64,000 bases of DNA from Bradyrhizobium diazoefficiens (GTDB taxonomy: Bacteria; Pseudomonadota; Alphaproteobacteria; Rhizobiales; Xanthobacteraceae), in NCBI RefSeq assembly GCF_016616885.1, contig NZ_CP067102.1, forward strand, positions 6,042,501 to 6,106,500, written 5' to 3'. Below are positions 17,478 to 26,672 of the stretch, piece after piece. Below the pieces are notes generated by a model. The model made no database searches. It was given only the letters and a program-made list of their open reading frames with translations, and was not told the DNA's origin. The position numbers and the translations under genes were made by a program. The stretch's first letter is position 1; the number at the start of each line of letters is the position of its first letter.

Positions 17478-18395
17478 ATGGGGCGCGTCTTCGTCGCCGG
17501 CAGCATCAACATGGATGTGGTGGCGACCGCCGATCGCCACCCCAGGGTCGGCGAGACCGTCGCCGGCCGACAGGTGCTGTATTTTCCGGGCGGCAAGGGT
17601 GCGAACCAGGCGGTCGCGGCATCACGGCTCGGCGCAAAGACCACGCTGATCGGGCGGCTGGGCACTGACGCGTTCGGGGCCGAGCTGAGGACGTTCCTCA
17701 CGGCGCAGGGCATCGATCCCGGCTCGATCAAGGAGACGCCCGAAACGCACACCGGCACCGCGATCATCACGGTCGCCGCCTCCGACAACACCATCGTCGT
17801 CATTCCCGGCAGCAATGCGCTGGTCAGCGCCGACGACGTTGCGGATGCGCCGCTGGCGAAGGGCGATGTCGCCGTCAGCCAGTTCGAAATCCCGCTGCCG
17901 ACGATCGCCGCATTCTTTCAACGTACACGCGCGGCCGGCGCGACGACGCTGCTCAACCCGGCACCGGCGCAAAAGATGTCCGGCGAGCTGCTTGCACTCG
18001 TGGATATCCTCGTGCTGAACGAGACCGAGCTTGGCTTCCTCGCCGGCGTGGAGTTGTCTGACAGCGACGAGGCCGCAAAGATCATCGCGGTCGCGCGAAA
18101 ACTTCAGGCGCGGCAGGACCAGACCATCTGCGTCACGCTCGGCAAGCGCGGCGTGCTCGCGCTCGCTGCCAGCGAGGAGTTTGCGGTGCCGGGTCGCGTG
18201 GTGAAGGCGGTCGACACCACCGGCGCCGGCGATTGCCTTGTCGGCGCGCTCGCGTCCCAGCTCGCCGATGGTGTGCCCTTGCGCGCAGCCCTCGCCTTCG
18301 CCAACGCTGCCGCCTCGATCAGCGTGCAGCGCATGGGGGCCGGACCGTCGATGCCGATGGCCGCGGAAGTGGCGGCCGTGCTCAGCACAGGCTGA
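17478..18395 (+). CDS. rbsK: Ribokinase-like PfkB-family kinase
   Basis: A 305-residue ribokinase-type enzyme starting GRVFVAGSINMDVV, with GGKGANQAVAASRLG near 36-50 and DTTGAGDCLVGAL near 240-252. These are strong matches to ribokinases, which phosphorylate D-ribose or a related pentose at O5. It follows another PfkB kinase by 18 bp. The end abuts the convergent FAD-oxidoreductase gene with no gap. The ribokinase name rests on motif similarity, as no ribose transporter is adjacent. Confidence 0.85.
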   Translation: MGRVFVAGSINMDVVATADRHPRVGETVAGRQVLYFPGGKGANQAVAASRLGAKTTLIGRLGTDAFGAELRTFLTAQGIDPGSIKETPETHTGTAIITVAASDNTIVVIPGSNALVSADDVADAPLAKGDVAVSQFEIPLPTIAAFFQRTRAAGATTLLNPAPAQKMSGELLALVDILVLNETELGFLAGVELSDSDEAAKIIAVARKLQARQDQTICVTLGKRGVLALAASEEFAVPGRVVKAVDTTGAGDCLVGALASQLADGVPLRAALAFANAAASISVQRMGAGPSMPMAAEVAAVLSTG

Positions 18396-19628
18396 TCACG
18401 CCAGCGCACTCTTCAGGTCAAACTTTTCATCCGCGGCCTGCTCCGGCGTGATCGAGCGATCCATGGCCTGCAAGCGGCGGCCGAACATGTGATCGCCGGC
18501 GCGGTTGATCGATTCGATGCCGAGCAGCTTGTCGCCGTGATAGCAGAACACGGAGAACGCCTTCTTGCCGGGATCGCCGCGCAGCACGACGCGGTCGTAG
18601 CCGGTGGTGAGACCTGCGATCTGGAGCTTGTCGTCGCCCTGGTCACTCCAGAACCAGGGATGGCTGTCATAGGGTTTCCTGTCGCTGGTCAGACGCGCCG
18701 CCAGAGAGCGGGCGTGGTCGGTGGCGTTCTGCACCGATTCCAGCCGCTGCGAGCCACCGAAGCGCGGGCTTGCGAACAGCGCACAATCGCCGATCGCCGA
18801 GATGTTGGGATCGGCCGTCGAGAGATATTCGTCGACGATAATGCCGGCGGCAACAGGCAGCCCCGCCTCGGCCGCAAGCTCGATGTTCGGCAGCACGCCG
18901 ACCCCGACCACGACGAGGTCGGCGGGGAGATGCCGTCCGTCGCTCAAGGAGACGCCGGTGACCTTGCCGCCCTCGGCCTCGATCGAGGTCGCCTGCACAC
19001 CGAGGTGAATGCGGATGCCGGCCTCGCGATGCCGCGCCTGAAAATAGTCCGAGACCTCCGCCGTCACTGCACGGGCCATCACCCGCGGCGCGAGCTCGAG
19101 CACGTCGACTTCGAGCCCTTTGATGCGCGCGGTGGCGGCGAATTCGAGGCCGATGAAACCGGCGCCGATCACCACGACCCGCGTCTTCGACGGCATGATC
19201 TTTCGCAGCGCCTCGCTCTCGTCCAGGATGCGCAGATATTTCACGTCGGGCAAATTCGCATTCGGCAGATCAAGGAGCCGGTTGCGCGCGCCGGTCGCCA
19301 GCACGAGGTGGCCGTAGGCAAGCATCTCACCCGATGCGAGCAGCACCTTGCGCCCAGCGCGGTCGATCGAGACGGCGCGGCCGGCGATCAGCTCGATTGT
19401 CTGGTCGTGGTAAAATTTCTCCGGCCGGAACATCAGGCTCTCCGGCCCGGCCGAGCCCTTGATGTAGGCCTTGGACAGCGGCGGCCGCTGATAGGGCAGA
19501 TGCGGCTCGTCATTGATCAGGCAGATGCGGTCGGAAAAACCCGCCTGGCGCAGGGATGCCGCGACCTGGTAGCCACCATGGCCGGCACCGACAATGATCA
19601 CAGGACCATCCGTCATTGGACAGCCCAT
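18396..19628 (-). CDS. FAD-dependent NAD(P)H:ferredoxin/rubredoxin reductase-like protein
   Basis: A 410-residue flavoprotein with an N-terminal FAD motif VIIVGAGHGGYQVA near residue 10, the DEPHLPYQRPPLSK segment near 40, a central NAD motif VVVIGAGFIGLEFA near 150 and a second FAD motif ISAIGDCALF near 275. These are the marks of the BphA4/ThcD/putidaredoxin-reductase family, which passes electrons from NAD(P)H to a ferredoxin. No ferredoxin or oxygenase gene is adjacent. A Met at codon 5 (19616) is a possible alternative start. Confidence 0.88.
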   Translation of the reverse strand: MGCPMTDGPVIIVGAGHGGYQVAASLRQAGFSDRICLINDEPHLPYQRPPLSKAYIKGSAGPESLMFRPEKFYHDQTIELIAGRAVSIDRAGRKVLLASGEMLAYGHLVLATGARNRLLDLPNANLPDVKYLRILDESEALRKIMPSKTRVVVIGAGFIGLEFAATARIKGLEVDVLELAPRVMARAVTAEVSDYFQARHREAGIRIHLGVQATSIEAEGGKVTGVSLSDGRHLPADLVVVGVGVLPNIELAAEAGLPVAAGIIVDEYLSTADPNISAIGDCALFASPRFGGSQRLESVQNATDHARSLAARLTSDRKPYDSHPWFWSDQGDDKLQIAGLTTGYDRVVLRGDPGKKAFSVFCYHGDKLLGIESINRAGDHMFGRRLQAMDRSITPEQAADEKFDLKSALA

Positions 19629-19842
19629 TTCCGCAAGACATGAGCGTCACCCATGTCGTCTCCTCTCTCGCTGATTTTGGCTTGCTCGCCCAAGAGGAGC
19701 CGGCGCTCGTGTCCGTCCCTAAACGAAGGCGGCCCATTTGAGCCGATCATTCCGGCTTTCGCAAGGGCCATACACGGGGATTGTCTCCCCTCGCCTTCTG
19801 CGATTTAGTTGCAGCAACGAACCTCTAACCGGGGATTCTCCG

Positions 19843-20637
19843 ATGCCAGCTCCCGTCTCCCAACCCGATGATCCCGCGCTGCTGCGGATCGACGGTCCGA
19901 TCGCGACCATCACGCTCAACCGCCCCGCCGCGTTCAACTCGGTCAACCTTGCAATCGCGCAAAAGCTCGAACAGCTCGCGGCCACTATCGAAGGCGACGA
20001 CGCCATCAGGGTCGTGGTGATCGAGGGCGAAGGCCGCGCCTTCTCGGCCGGCGGCGATCTGCAGACGATTGGTGCGGCGGCTGAAGCCAACACCGTGACG
20101 CCGGTGGTCGGCGAGCTGCTCAAGCACTATCATTCCTTCATCGAGATCATCCGGCGCATGCCAAAAATCTCGCTGTCGAGCGTGCACGGCTCAGCCGCTG
20201 GCGCCGGCATGGGGCTGGCCTTCGTCACCGATCTCTGCATCGCTGCGGAAGATGCCAAGTTCACGCCGGCCTATGCCAAGATCGGCGTGTCACCGGATGG
20301 CGGCTCGACGGTCGGGATCGTCGCCACGGTCGGCTCGCGCCGGGCCCTGCAGATCTTCCTGGCCGAGGACAATATTACGGCGCAGCAGGCCTATGAATGG
20401 GGCCTCGTCGCCAAGACCGTTCCCGCGACCGAGTTGAAAGCTGCGACGCGGCAGCTCGCCGAGCGGCTGGCGCAGAATTCGCCGGCAGCCATCGCCGGCA
20501 CCAAATCCCTCGTCTACGCAGCCGCCACCACGCCCATAAAACAGCAGCTCGATGCCGAGGAGCACAAGATCATCATGGCGATGAACACGTCGGAGTTTCG
20601 CGTTGCCGTGAAGAAGTTCACGAGCAAAGGGAAGTAA
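19843..20637 (+). CDS. Enoyl-CoA hydratase/isomerase family protein
   Basis: A 264-residue crotonase-fold protein. The oxyanion-hole segments are GRAFSAGGDLQT near 63-74 and HGSAAGAGMGLAFVTD near 113-128. One usual catalytic Glu position appears as Asp in SPDGGST near 150, so hydratase activity is uncertain and an isomerase is possible. The ATG at 19843, after GGGGAT, is preferred over an upstream frame extension of 35 codons. It converges on the TRAP permease gene, 8 bp away. Confidence 0.85.
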   Translation: MPAPVSQPDDPALLRIDGPIATITLNRPAAFNSVNLAIAQKLEQLAATIEGDDAIRVVVIEGEGRAFSAGGDLQTIGAAAEANTVTPVVGELLKHYHSFIEIIRRMPKISLSSVHGSAAGAGMGLAFVTDLCIAAEDAKFTPAYAKIGVSPDGGSTVGIVATVGSRRALQIFLAEDNITAQQAYEWGLVAKTVPATELKAATRQLAERLAQNSPAAIAGTKSLVYAAATTPIKQQLDAEEHKIIMAMNTSEFRVAVKKFTSKGK

Positions 20638-20645
20638 GTAGCCCT

Positions 20646-21986
20646 TCACTTGGGACAGATGTAGCCCGTCCCCGCCGGCGATTTGAAGCAACCGACCGAT
20701 TCCGGCAGCACCTTCTGCGGCAGCCACAGCACCACGCTCGGGAAGTAGATCGCAAACGCGATGGTCGCGAAGAACACAACATAGATCGGCAGCGCCGCGC
20801 GTAACGCCTTTGCAAAACTGACGCCGACGAACTTCGACGCCATCAGCAGCACCAGCCCGTAAGGCGGCGTGATCAGGCCAAAGGCGAGCGTCGCAATCAG
20901 CACCACGCCCATATGGACGCCATTGATGTCGCCGGCTTCCGTCAGCGTGTTGACCAGCGGCATGAAGATGATGATGGTCGGCACCGGCTCGATGAAATCG
21001 CCGACCACGGTGAAGAGCAGCACCATCAGCAACATGATCAGGTGCGGGTCGTTGCCCGCGATCGAGGTGATCATGTCGGCGATGTAGCTGGCGCCGCGCA
21101 GATAGGCGAGCATCCAGCCGAAGGCGTTGGCAGCGCCAATGGTGATCAGCGGCAGCGAGAAGATCAGGCCGGCAAGGCAGAAATCATACGGGATCTTCCT
21201 GAAGTGACCGCGGTTGAGCGCGGGGATCACGACCAGGATGATCCAGACCACGGCGACGACGCCGGCCTCCGTCGGCGTGAACCAGCCGGTCAGGATGCCG
21301 CCCAGCAAAATCACCGGGATCATCAGCGGCAGGGCCGCATCGCCGGCCGCGAACACGATCTGCCGCAGCGGCGCGCGCGGCTTGCGCAAGCCCGACGGGC
21401 CGAAGAAATAGCAATAGATCATCAGGCCGAAGCCGATCATCAGGCCCGGCACCACGCCTGCCATGAACAGGCCAGCGATCGAGACGTTGCCGACCGCGCC
21501 GTAGACCACCGCGGTGATGCTCGGCGGCACCAGGGCCGCGATGGTCGAGGCCGACGCGATGATCGCGGCGATGAAGGCGGGCTCGTAGCCTTCGCGCTTC
21601 ATCGGGCCGCCGAGCGCGCGGCTCATCACGGCGACGTCGGCGGTGGTGGAACCCGACATTTCCGAGAAGAACATGCTGAAGACGACCACGACCTGCGACA
21701 GCCCGCCCCTGATATGCCCGACCAGCGACACCGAGAGATTGGCTATTCGCACGACGACATTGGCCGAGCTCATGAGCTCGCCGACCAGCAGGAAGAACGG
21801 GATCGCCAGCAGCGCCTCGGAATCGACGCCGTCAAAGATCTTCTGGATGATCGCCGCGAGCGAGACGTCCGACAGGATCGCGCCGATGAACACGCCGGCC
21901 AGCAGCGAGAATGGCACGGGCACGCCGAGATAGCCGAACGACAAGAAGCAGATCGACATCAACGCCAGGACAATGGGTGCGCTCAC
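20646..21986 (-). CDS. dctM: TRAP transporter large permease (DctM)
   Basis: A 446-residue integral membrane protein of the DctM/TRAP large subunit family with about 12 hydrophobic segments and the conserved stretch FFSEMSGSTTADVAVMSRALG near residues 105-125. It forms the ion-coupled channel of a tripartite importer for carboxylates. Its start overlaps the small-permease stop by four bases. The last ~25 residues, after LWLPQKVLPESVG, form a non-membrane tail. Confidence 0.93.
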   Translation of the reverse strand: MSAPIVLALMSICFLSFGYLGVPVPFSLLAGVFIGAILSDVSLAAIIQKIFDGVDSEALLAIPFFLLVGELMSSANVVVRIANLSVSLVGHIRGGLSQVVVVFSMFFSEMSGSTTADVAVMSRALGGPMKREGYEPAFIAAIIASASTIAALVPPSITAVVYGAVGNVSIAGLFMAGVVPGLMIGFGLMIYCYFFGPSGLRKPRAPLRQIVFAAGDAALPLMIPVILLGGILTGWFTPTEAGVVAVVWIILVVIPALNRGHFRKIPYDFCLAGLIFSLPLITIGAANAFGWMLAYLRGASYIADMITSIAGNDPHLIMLLMVLLFTVVGDFIEPVPTIIIFMPLVNTLTEAGDINGVHMGVVLIATLAFGLITPPYGLVLLMASKFVGVSFAKALRAALPIYVVFFATIAFAIYFPSVVLWLPQKVLPESVGCFKSPAGTGYICPK

Positions 21987-22561
21987 GGCTGCGCCCCCAT
22001 CTGCGCTTCGGTGACGATGGGCGCGGCATCCTCATCCGGCGGCTCCGGATGGTCGAAACCGTTGCGCAGGCCGTTGACGAGCTGCTCGATGGTGAACAGG
22101 CCGACCAGGATGCCGGAGAGCGGAATGATCGCGTAGAGCGAGGCGATCGGCGTGCCCGACGGCAGGCGGAAGCTGCCGAAACCGCGCAGATAGTTCTGGT
22201 AACCGTACCAGATCAGGCAGAAGGCCACGCCGAGCACGATCAGGCGGATGATGACTTCGACGATGACCCTGGGCACGCCATGCATCGCCTCGGAGATCGC
22301 GGTGAGATAGAGGTGATCGTTGCGCCGGGTCGCCACCGCCGTTCCGATGAAGATCGCATAGATGAACAGCGTCGAGGTGACTTCCTGGAGCCACAGCCAG
22401 GGATGGCCGATGGTGCGGGTAACGATGTCGGCGGTCACCGACAGCGAGAAACCGAAGCACAGCAGCCCGCAGAGGATCATGAGCGCGAGCTCGAGCCAAT
22501 CGAGCCAGCGCCATTTCAGGTGGCGCTGGCGCTGCAACACGAGCTTGTCGGCGATGGCCAT
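21983..22561 (-). CDS. dctQ: TRAP transporter small permease (DctQ)
   Basis: A 192-residue membrane protein with four hydrophobic segments, typical of DctQ small subunits, including the W-containing segment near 60 (TIGHPWLWLQEVTS). The ATG at 22561 is used; a TTG lies one codon earlier. It couples with the overlapping dctM. A palindromic repeat separates it from dctP upstream, so dctP may be expressed at a different level from the permeases. Confidence 0.92.
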   Translation of the reverse strand: MAIADKLVLQRQRHLKWRWLDWLELALMILCGLLCFGFSLSVTADIVTRTIGHPWLWLQEVTSTLFIYAIFIGTAVATRRNDHLYLTAISEAMHGVPRVIVEVIIRLIVLGVAFCLIWYGYQNYLRGFGSFRLPSGTPIASLYAIIPLSGILVGLFTIEQLVNGLRNGFDHPEPPDEDAAPIVTEAQMGAQP

Positions 22562-22630
22562 CAATGTCCTCGTCGTCCCGGAGCTATCGCATGTGACAGC
22601 TGGAAAGCTGCCGAACTTGCTCGGCCTGCA

Positions 22631-22738
22631 TGGTTCGAGACGCCCGCTCTGGCGGGCTCCTCACCATGAGGGTCTGAGAACCCGCCGCAAAGCGCAACCT
22701 CATCCTGAGGGCCCGCCCCAGGCGGGCGTCTCGAAGGA
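22631..22738. repeat. Palindromic intergenic repeat, family C
   Basis: A 14-bp perfect inverted repeat, ttcgagacgcccgc and its complement, encloses about 75 bp that itself contains ctcaccatgag and ctcatcctgag motifs. This type of palindrome is common between rhizobial genes. It falls inside the TRAP operon between the dctP stop and the dctQ start, where a folded mRNA could protect the upstream message. One copy is seen in this window. Confidence 0.75.
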
Positions 22739-22752
22739 TGGCTGCGGGCGAC

Positions 22753-23748
22753 CTAATTGATCGACCGGATCAAATTCTTGATCTTCTCGGCATGCGGGCC
22801 GAGCTCCTTGGCGAGCTTGTCGAGATAGGGATCGGCGATCGCCGCAAAGCTTTTCTTGTCGACGTTATCGACGACCTTGACGCCTATCTTCTTCAGCTTC
22901 TCGGCCGCCGCGCGTTCGAGGTCGAACGCCTTCGCCGGCTCCTTGGTGCTGATCTCGTTCGCCGCGGTCTGGACCCAGCCCTTCTGCTCGGCCGAGAGGC
23001 TCTGCCAGAGCTTGTCGGAGACGAACACCAGCGCGTTGTTGGCCTCGTGCTCGGTGATGTTCAGCACCGGCGCGACCTCGTAGTGCTTGTTGACGAGGTA
23101 GACGTTGATGCTGTTCTCGGCGACGTCGACCACGCCGGTCTGCAGGCTCGTATAGACGCTGCCGAACGGCATGTGCACGGTCTGGGCGCCGTAGGCCGGG
23201 AACATGGTGTCCTCGGTCGCCGTCGCCTGAACGCGGACCTTCAGGCCCTTGATATCAGCCACATTGTGAATCTCCTTCTTGGAGTACATGTGGCGAACGC
23301 CCTGCGATCCCGTGCCGATCAGGTGCAAGCCCTGCGTGGTCTCCTCGATCATGGCCTTGAGCGCCTCGAACACTTTCGGATCGGCAAGCCCCTTGATCAC
23401 ATGCTGTTCGTCGCGGAACAGATAATGCAGCGACATCACGCCGGCCTGCGGCGAGATCGTCGCGGTGTTGGCCGAGGAGACGATGGAGAATTCGACGTCG
23501 CCGGATTTGACGAGCTGGAGCACCTGCGGCTCCTGCCCGAGCTGCGCGCCCGGATACTGGTCGATGATCATGGTGCCTTTGCTCAATTCCTTGAGCTTGT
23601 CGGCAAAGAGGTCGCCGGCGATCGAGTAGCCGGTATTGCGGGGCTGGTCATAGGCGAAGCGATAATGCTTCACCTCCTGCGCCGCGGCGTTCGTGACGAA
23701 CAGCATGGCGGCCGCAGCCACCAACGCACGCATGGATCGTGCAATCAT
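22753..23748 (-). CDS. dctP: TRAP transporter substrate-binding protein (DctP)
   Basis: A 331-residue periplasmic receptor with a Sec signal peptide ending AAA-QE near residue 23. It has the DctP-family central segment GLKVRVQATATEDTMFPAYGAQTVHMPF near 163-190, whose Arg normally binds the ligand carboxylate. The ATG has GGGGGAGA in front. It precedes the permease genes and follows the IlvD/Edd dehydratase gene by 63 bp, suggesting import and dehydration of the same hydroxy acid, for example an aldonate or aldarate. Confidence 0.92.
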   Translation of the reverse strand: MIARSMRALVAAAAMLFVTNAAAQEVKHYRFAYDQPRNTGYSIAGDLFADKLKELSKGTMIIDQYPGAQLGQEPQVLQLVKSGDVEFSIVSSANTATISPQAGVMSLHYLFRDEQHVIKGLADPKVFEALKAMIEETTQGLHLIGTGSQGVRHMYSKKEIHNVADIKGLKVRVQATATEDTMFPAYGAQTVHMPFGSVYTSLQTGVVDVAENSINVYLVNKHYEVAPVLNITEHEANNALVFVSDKLWQSLSAEQKGWVQTAANEISTKEPAKAFDLERAAAEKLKKIGVKVVDNVDKKSFAAIADPYLDKLAKELGPHAEKIKNLIRSIN

Positions 23749-23811
23749 CGTCTCCCCCTGTGTTATCGCCCGCCGCTTTAAGCGGTCTGAGCGCTCGTTG
23801 GTTGTCAGCCC

Positions 23812-25527
23812 TTACTCAGTCGTCTTCCCAGTCCTCTGCATAAAGTCGAAGTCGCAGCCCTCGTCGGCCTGCATGATGGTCTCGTTGAACAGCCAGGCAT
23901 AGCCGCGGCGTGCTTCATCGGGCGCAGCAGTCGGCTTCAAGGCGGCGCGCCGCCGCTCCAACTCGGCAGCATCGACCAAAAGCTCGATGCTGCGCCTGGC
24001 CACATCCAGGCTGATCCTGTCGCCGTTCTGCACCAGCGCCAGCGGCCCGCCGACCGCGGATTCCGGCGTGATGTGCAGCACGATGGTGCCGAACGCGGTG
24101 CCGCTCATGCGCGCATCCGAAATGCGCACCATGTCCTTGGTGCCACCCCGCGCAAGCTTCTTGGGGATCGGCAGATAGCCGGCCTCGGGCATGCCCGGCG
24201 CGCCCTTGGGGCCGGCATTGCGCAGCACCAGCACGTCATCAGAGTTCACGTCGAGATCGGGATCGTCGACCCGCAAGGTCATGTCCTCGACGGACTCGAA
24301 CACGACGGCCCGTCCCGTATGCTGCAACAGCCTGGGGCTCGCGGCCGACTGCTTGATCACGGCACCGCGCGGCGCGAGGTTGCCGTGCAGCACGGCAAGA
24401 CCGCCTTCCTTCTTGATCGGATTGTCGCGGGAACGGATGGCGTCCTGGCCCGGCACGTCCTCGGCATTCGCAACGACATCGCGCAGCGTCTGGCCGCTGA
24501 TGGTCTTCGCATCGAGATCGACCAGATCGCCGAGCTGCGCCAACAGTTTCGGCACGCCGCCGGCGTGATGGAAATGCTCCATATAATGCTCGCCTGATGG
24601 CTTGAGGTCGACCAGCACCGGCACCTCGCGGCCGATCTGGTCGAATGCTTCGAGATCAAGCCGGTGCGGCGAGCGATGTGCCATCGCGGTCAGGTGGATC
24701 AGGCCGTTGGTCGAGCCGCCGATCGCCTGAAGCACGACCTGGGCATTCTTGAAAGACGCCGGCGTCAACAGCTCGCTCGGCTTCGGCCCATTGGTCTTGG
24801 CCATTTCAGCGGCAAGCCGGCCGCTCGCCTCGGCCAGGCGGAAACGCTCGGCGTGCGGTGCCGGTATCGTCGCGCTCATCGGCAGCGACAGGCCCATGGC
24901 TTCGATCATGCAGGCCATGGTCGATGCCGTGCCCATCACCATGCAGGTGCCGACGGATGGCGCAAGGCGGCCGTTCACCGCCTCGATCTCGACATCGTCG
25001 ATTTCGCCGGCGCGATACTTGCCCCACAGCCTGCGGCAGTCGGTGCAGGCGCCGAGCACCTCTCCCTTGTGATGGCCGACCACCATCGGACCGACGGGAA
25101 TGACCACGGTCGGCAGGTCGGCGCTGATCGCCGCCATCACCTGCGCCGGCAAGGTCTTGTCGCAGCCGCCGATCACGATCACCGAATCCATCGGCTGGGC
25201 GCGGATCATCTCCTCGGTGTCCATCGCCATCAGATTGCGCAGATACATCGAGGTCGGATGCGCGAAGCTCTCAGCGATCGAGATGGTGGGGAACACGAAC
25301 GGCATCGCGCCCGACAGCATCACGCCGCGCTTGGCGGCCTCGATGATCTCAGGAACGTTGCCGTGGCAGGGATTGTAGTCGCTGTAGGTGTTGGTGATGC
25401 CGACGATCGGGCGCTCCAGCGCGTCGTCGGAATAGCCCATGGCCTTGATGAACGCCTTGCGCAGGAACAGCGAGAAGCCGGCATCGCCATAGCTCGTCAG
25501 ACCCTTGCGCAAACCACTCGTCATCAT
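23812..25527 (-). CDS. IlvD/Edd-family dehydratase (sugar-acid dehydratase candidate)
   Basis: A 571-residue Fe-S dehydratase. Conserved cysteines appear in YSDYNPCHGN near 49, VIGGCDKTLPAQ near 121 and LGACTDCRRLWGKY near 190. These fit the IlvD/Edd family, which includes dihydroxy-acid dehydratase, phosphogluconate dehydratase and aldonate dehydratases. The location beside a TRAP importer and a GntR regulator favours a sugar-acid dehydratase. The start follows AAGGAG; two consecutive ATGs (25527 and 25524) fit. Expression is probably controlled by the divergent GntR protein through the boxes at 25568 and 25634. Confidence 0.88.
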   Translation of the reverse strand: MMTSGLRKGLTSYGDAGFSLFLRKAFIKAMGYSDDALERPIVGITNTYSDYNPCHGNVPEIIEAAKRGVMLSGAMPFVFPTISIAESFAHPTSMYLRNLMAMDTEEMIRAQPMDSVIVIGGCDKTLPAQVMAAISADLPTVVIPVGPMVVGHHKGEVLGACTDCRRLWGKYRAGEIDDVEIEAVNGRLAPSVGTCMVMGTASTMACMIEAMGLSLPMSATIPAPHAERFRLAEASGRLAAEMAKTNGPKPSELLTPASFKNAQVVLQAIGGSTNGLIHLTAMAHRSPHRLDLEAFDQIGREVPVLVDLKPSGEHYMEHFHHAGGVPKLLAQLGDLVDLDAKTISGQTLRDVVANAEDVPGQDAIRSRDNPIKKEGGLAVLHGNLAPRGAVIKQSAASPRLLQHTGRAVVFESVEDMTLRVDDPDLDVNSDDVLVLRNAGPKGAPGMPEAGYLPIPKKLARGGTKDMVRISDARMSGTAFGTIVLHITPESAVGGPLALVQNGDRISLDVARRSIELLVDAAELERRRAALKPTAAPDEARRGYAWLFNETIMQADEGCDFDFMQRTGKTTE

Positions 25528-25566
25528 GCCACTCCTTACCTGCCATTGTGGTACAGCCTGCCCCCC

Positions 25567-25643
25567 GATTGTCAATAAGACAGGGCCACATCGCCGCGCT
25601 TTCTGCTCCTGAGGCCGTCAGCAGACGCAAATTATTGACAATC
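25567..25643. promoter_or_regulatory. Paired ATTG-N-CAAT boxes in the ilvD-like/GntR control region
   Basis: Two nine-base palindromes, ATTGTCAAT (25568-25576) and ATTGACAAT (25634-25642), lie between the divergent dehydratase and GntR genes. They extend to a 12-bp perfect inverted pair, GATTGTCAATAA and TTATTGACAATC, with centres 66 bp apart. Small odd palindromes of this shape are typical for FCD-type GntR regulators, so these are candidate operators able to support DNA looping or control of both promoters. Confidence 0.6.
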
Positions 25644-25696
25644 TGGCCTCTCCCTGCTCCACAAGGCAGACCGGCGAGGCGCCGGAGGCTGAGGGC

Positions 25697-26380
25697 ATGT
25701 CCGACATTCGCACCGCAGACGCCATGCCGCTCCGGCGCGACGATCCGGACGACGTCGTCGCGCGGCTGGAGGAGGACATCATCTTCGGCCGCCTGCCGCC
25801 CGGCGCGCGCCTGACCGAGGACGCGCTGATGTCGCGCTACGGCACCTCCAGGCACTTCGTGCGCCAGGCGCTGGTGGATGCGGAGCGCCGCGGCATCGTC
25901 CGCCGCGAGAAGAATGTCGGCGCCACCGTGCGGTTCTATTCGGCCGAGGAGGTCCGGCAGATCTACGAAGTCAGGGAGATGCTGACGCGGCAGGCCGCGC
26001 TGATGATCCCCCTGCCCGCGCCGCAAGGCCTGATCGACGAACTGACTGCGCTGCAATTGCAGTATTGCGCGAAGGCGGACGTGCAGGATTTGCGTGGCAT
26101 CCACGAAGCCAACGATGCCTTCCACGTCGCGCTGTTTTCGGCCTGCGGCAATCCCTATCTGGTGCGCTCCCTTCAGGACTATATGAACCTGACATTGCCG
26201 ATGCGCGCGAAGAATCTCGCCGACGGCGAGGGCCTCGCGCAGTCGCGGCGCCAGCACGAATTGATGATCGAGCTGTTGAAGGGCCGCGACAGCTGGGCGC
26301 TGGCCCAGCTCTGCGTCGACCACATGCAATTCAGCAAGTCGGATTATCTGGCAAGGATTGCGGGCGAGGAAGGGCGCTAG
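25697..26380 (+). CDS. GntR-family (FCD) transcriptional regulator
   Basis: A 227-residue regulator. The N-terminal winged helix (about 20-85) includes GRLPPGARLTEDALMSRYGTSRHFVRQAL. The C-terminal FCD all-helical effector domain contains the likely metal/ligand residues in HEANDAFHVAL near 137 and HELMIELL near 186. FCD regulators respond to organic acids and usually repress adjacent catabolic genes. It is divergent from the dehydratase and TRAP genes, which are its probable targets. The last 126 bp reappear, 86% identical by hand count, at 28957-29082. Confidence 0.92.
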   Translation: MSDIRTADAMPLRRDDPDDVVARLEEDIIFGRLPPGARLTEDALMSRYGTSRHFVRQALVDAERRGIVRREKNVGATVRFYSAEEVRQIYEVREMLTRQAALMIPLPAPQGLIDELTALQLQYCAKADVQDLRGIHEANDAFHVALFSACGNPYLVRSLQDYMNLTLPMRAKNLADGEGLAQSRRQHELMIELLKGRDSWALAQLCVDHMQFSKSDYLARIAGEEGR

Positions 26381-26591
26381 CGCTCACGCGATTGTCGGCG
26401 CGGCAGCAGCCAATACGGATAAACCTCGCGCCGGCAACGGAACCGGCGGAACTCATCCGATCAAATCGCTAATCTTTTGGTAGAATCATCTAAACCGCTC
26501 AACCAATTAACCGGTTGTTAGAAGATACTATCGCAAATGGTTTCAGAGAGAAAGAACAACCATGCCGGGTTGCATTGCCCGGAGCAATCAG

Positions 26592-26672
26592 ATGAATGTA
26601 TCCGGTTTCCTGATCGCAGTGACCTTCGGCGGAGCATTTTTCGCCATTGAGTATGGGTTGTACTACCATTAA
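26592..26672 (+). CDS. Tiny membrane peptide (26 aa)
   Basis: An ATG with GGAG seven bases upstream opens a 26-codon frame encoding a mostly hydrophobic peptide that ends EYGLYYH. It could span the membrane once. The stop lies inside the start region of the following hypothetical gene in another frame. No family recognised. Short length makes the call tentative, but the ribosome binding site and amino-acid pattern support it. Confidence 0.4.
   Translation: MNVSGFLIAVTFGGAFFAIEYGLYYH

Noticed and set aside
25635..25663. Sigma-70 promoter from TTGACA in the GntR control region
   Set aside because: TTGACA is part of the palindromic box, and no -10-like hexamer is found about 17 bp downstream.
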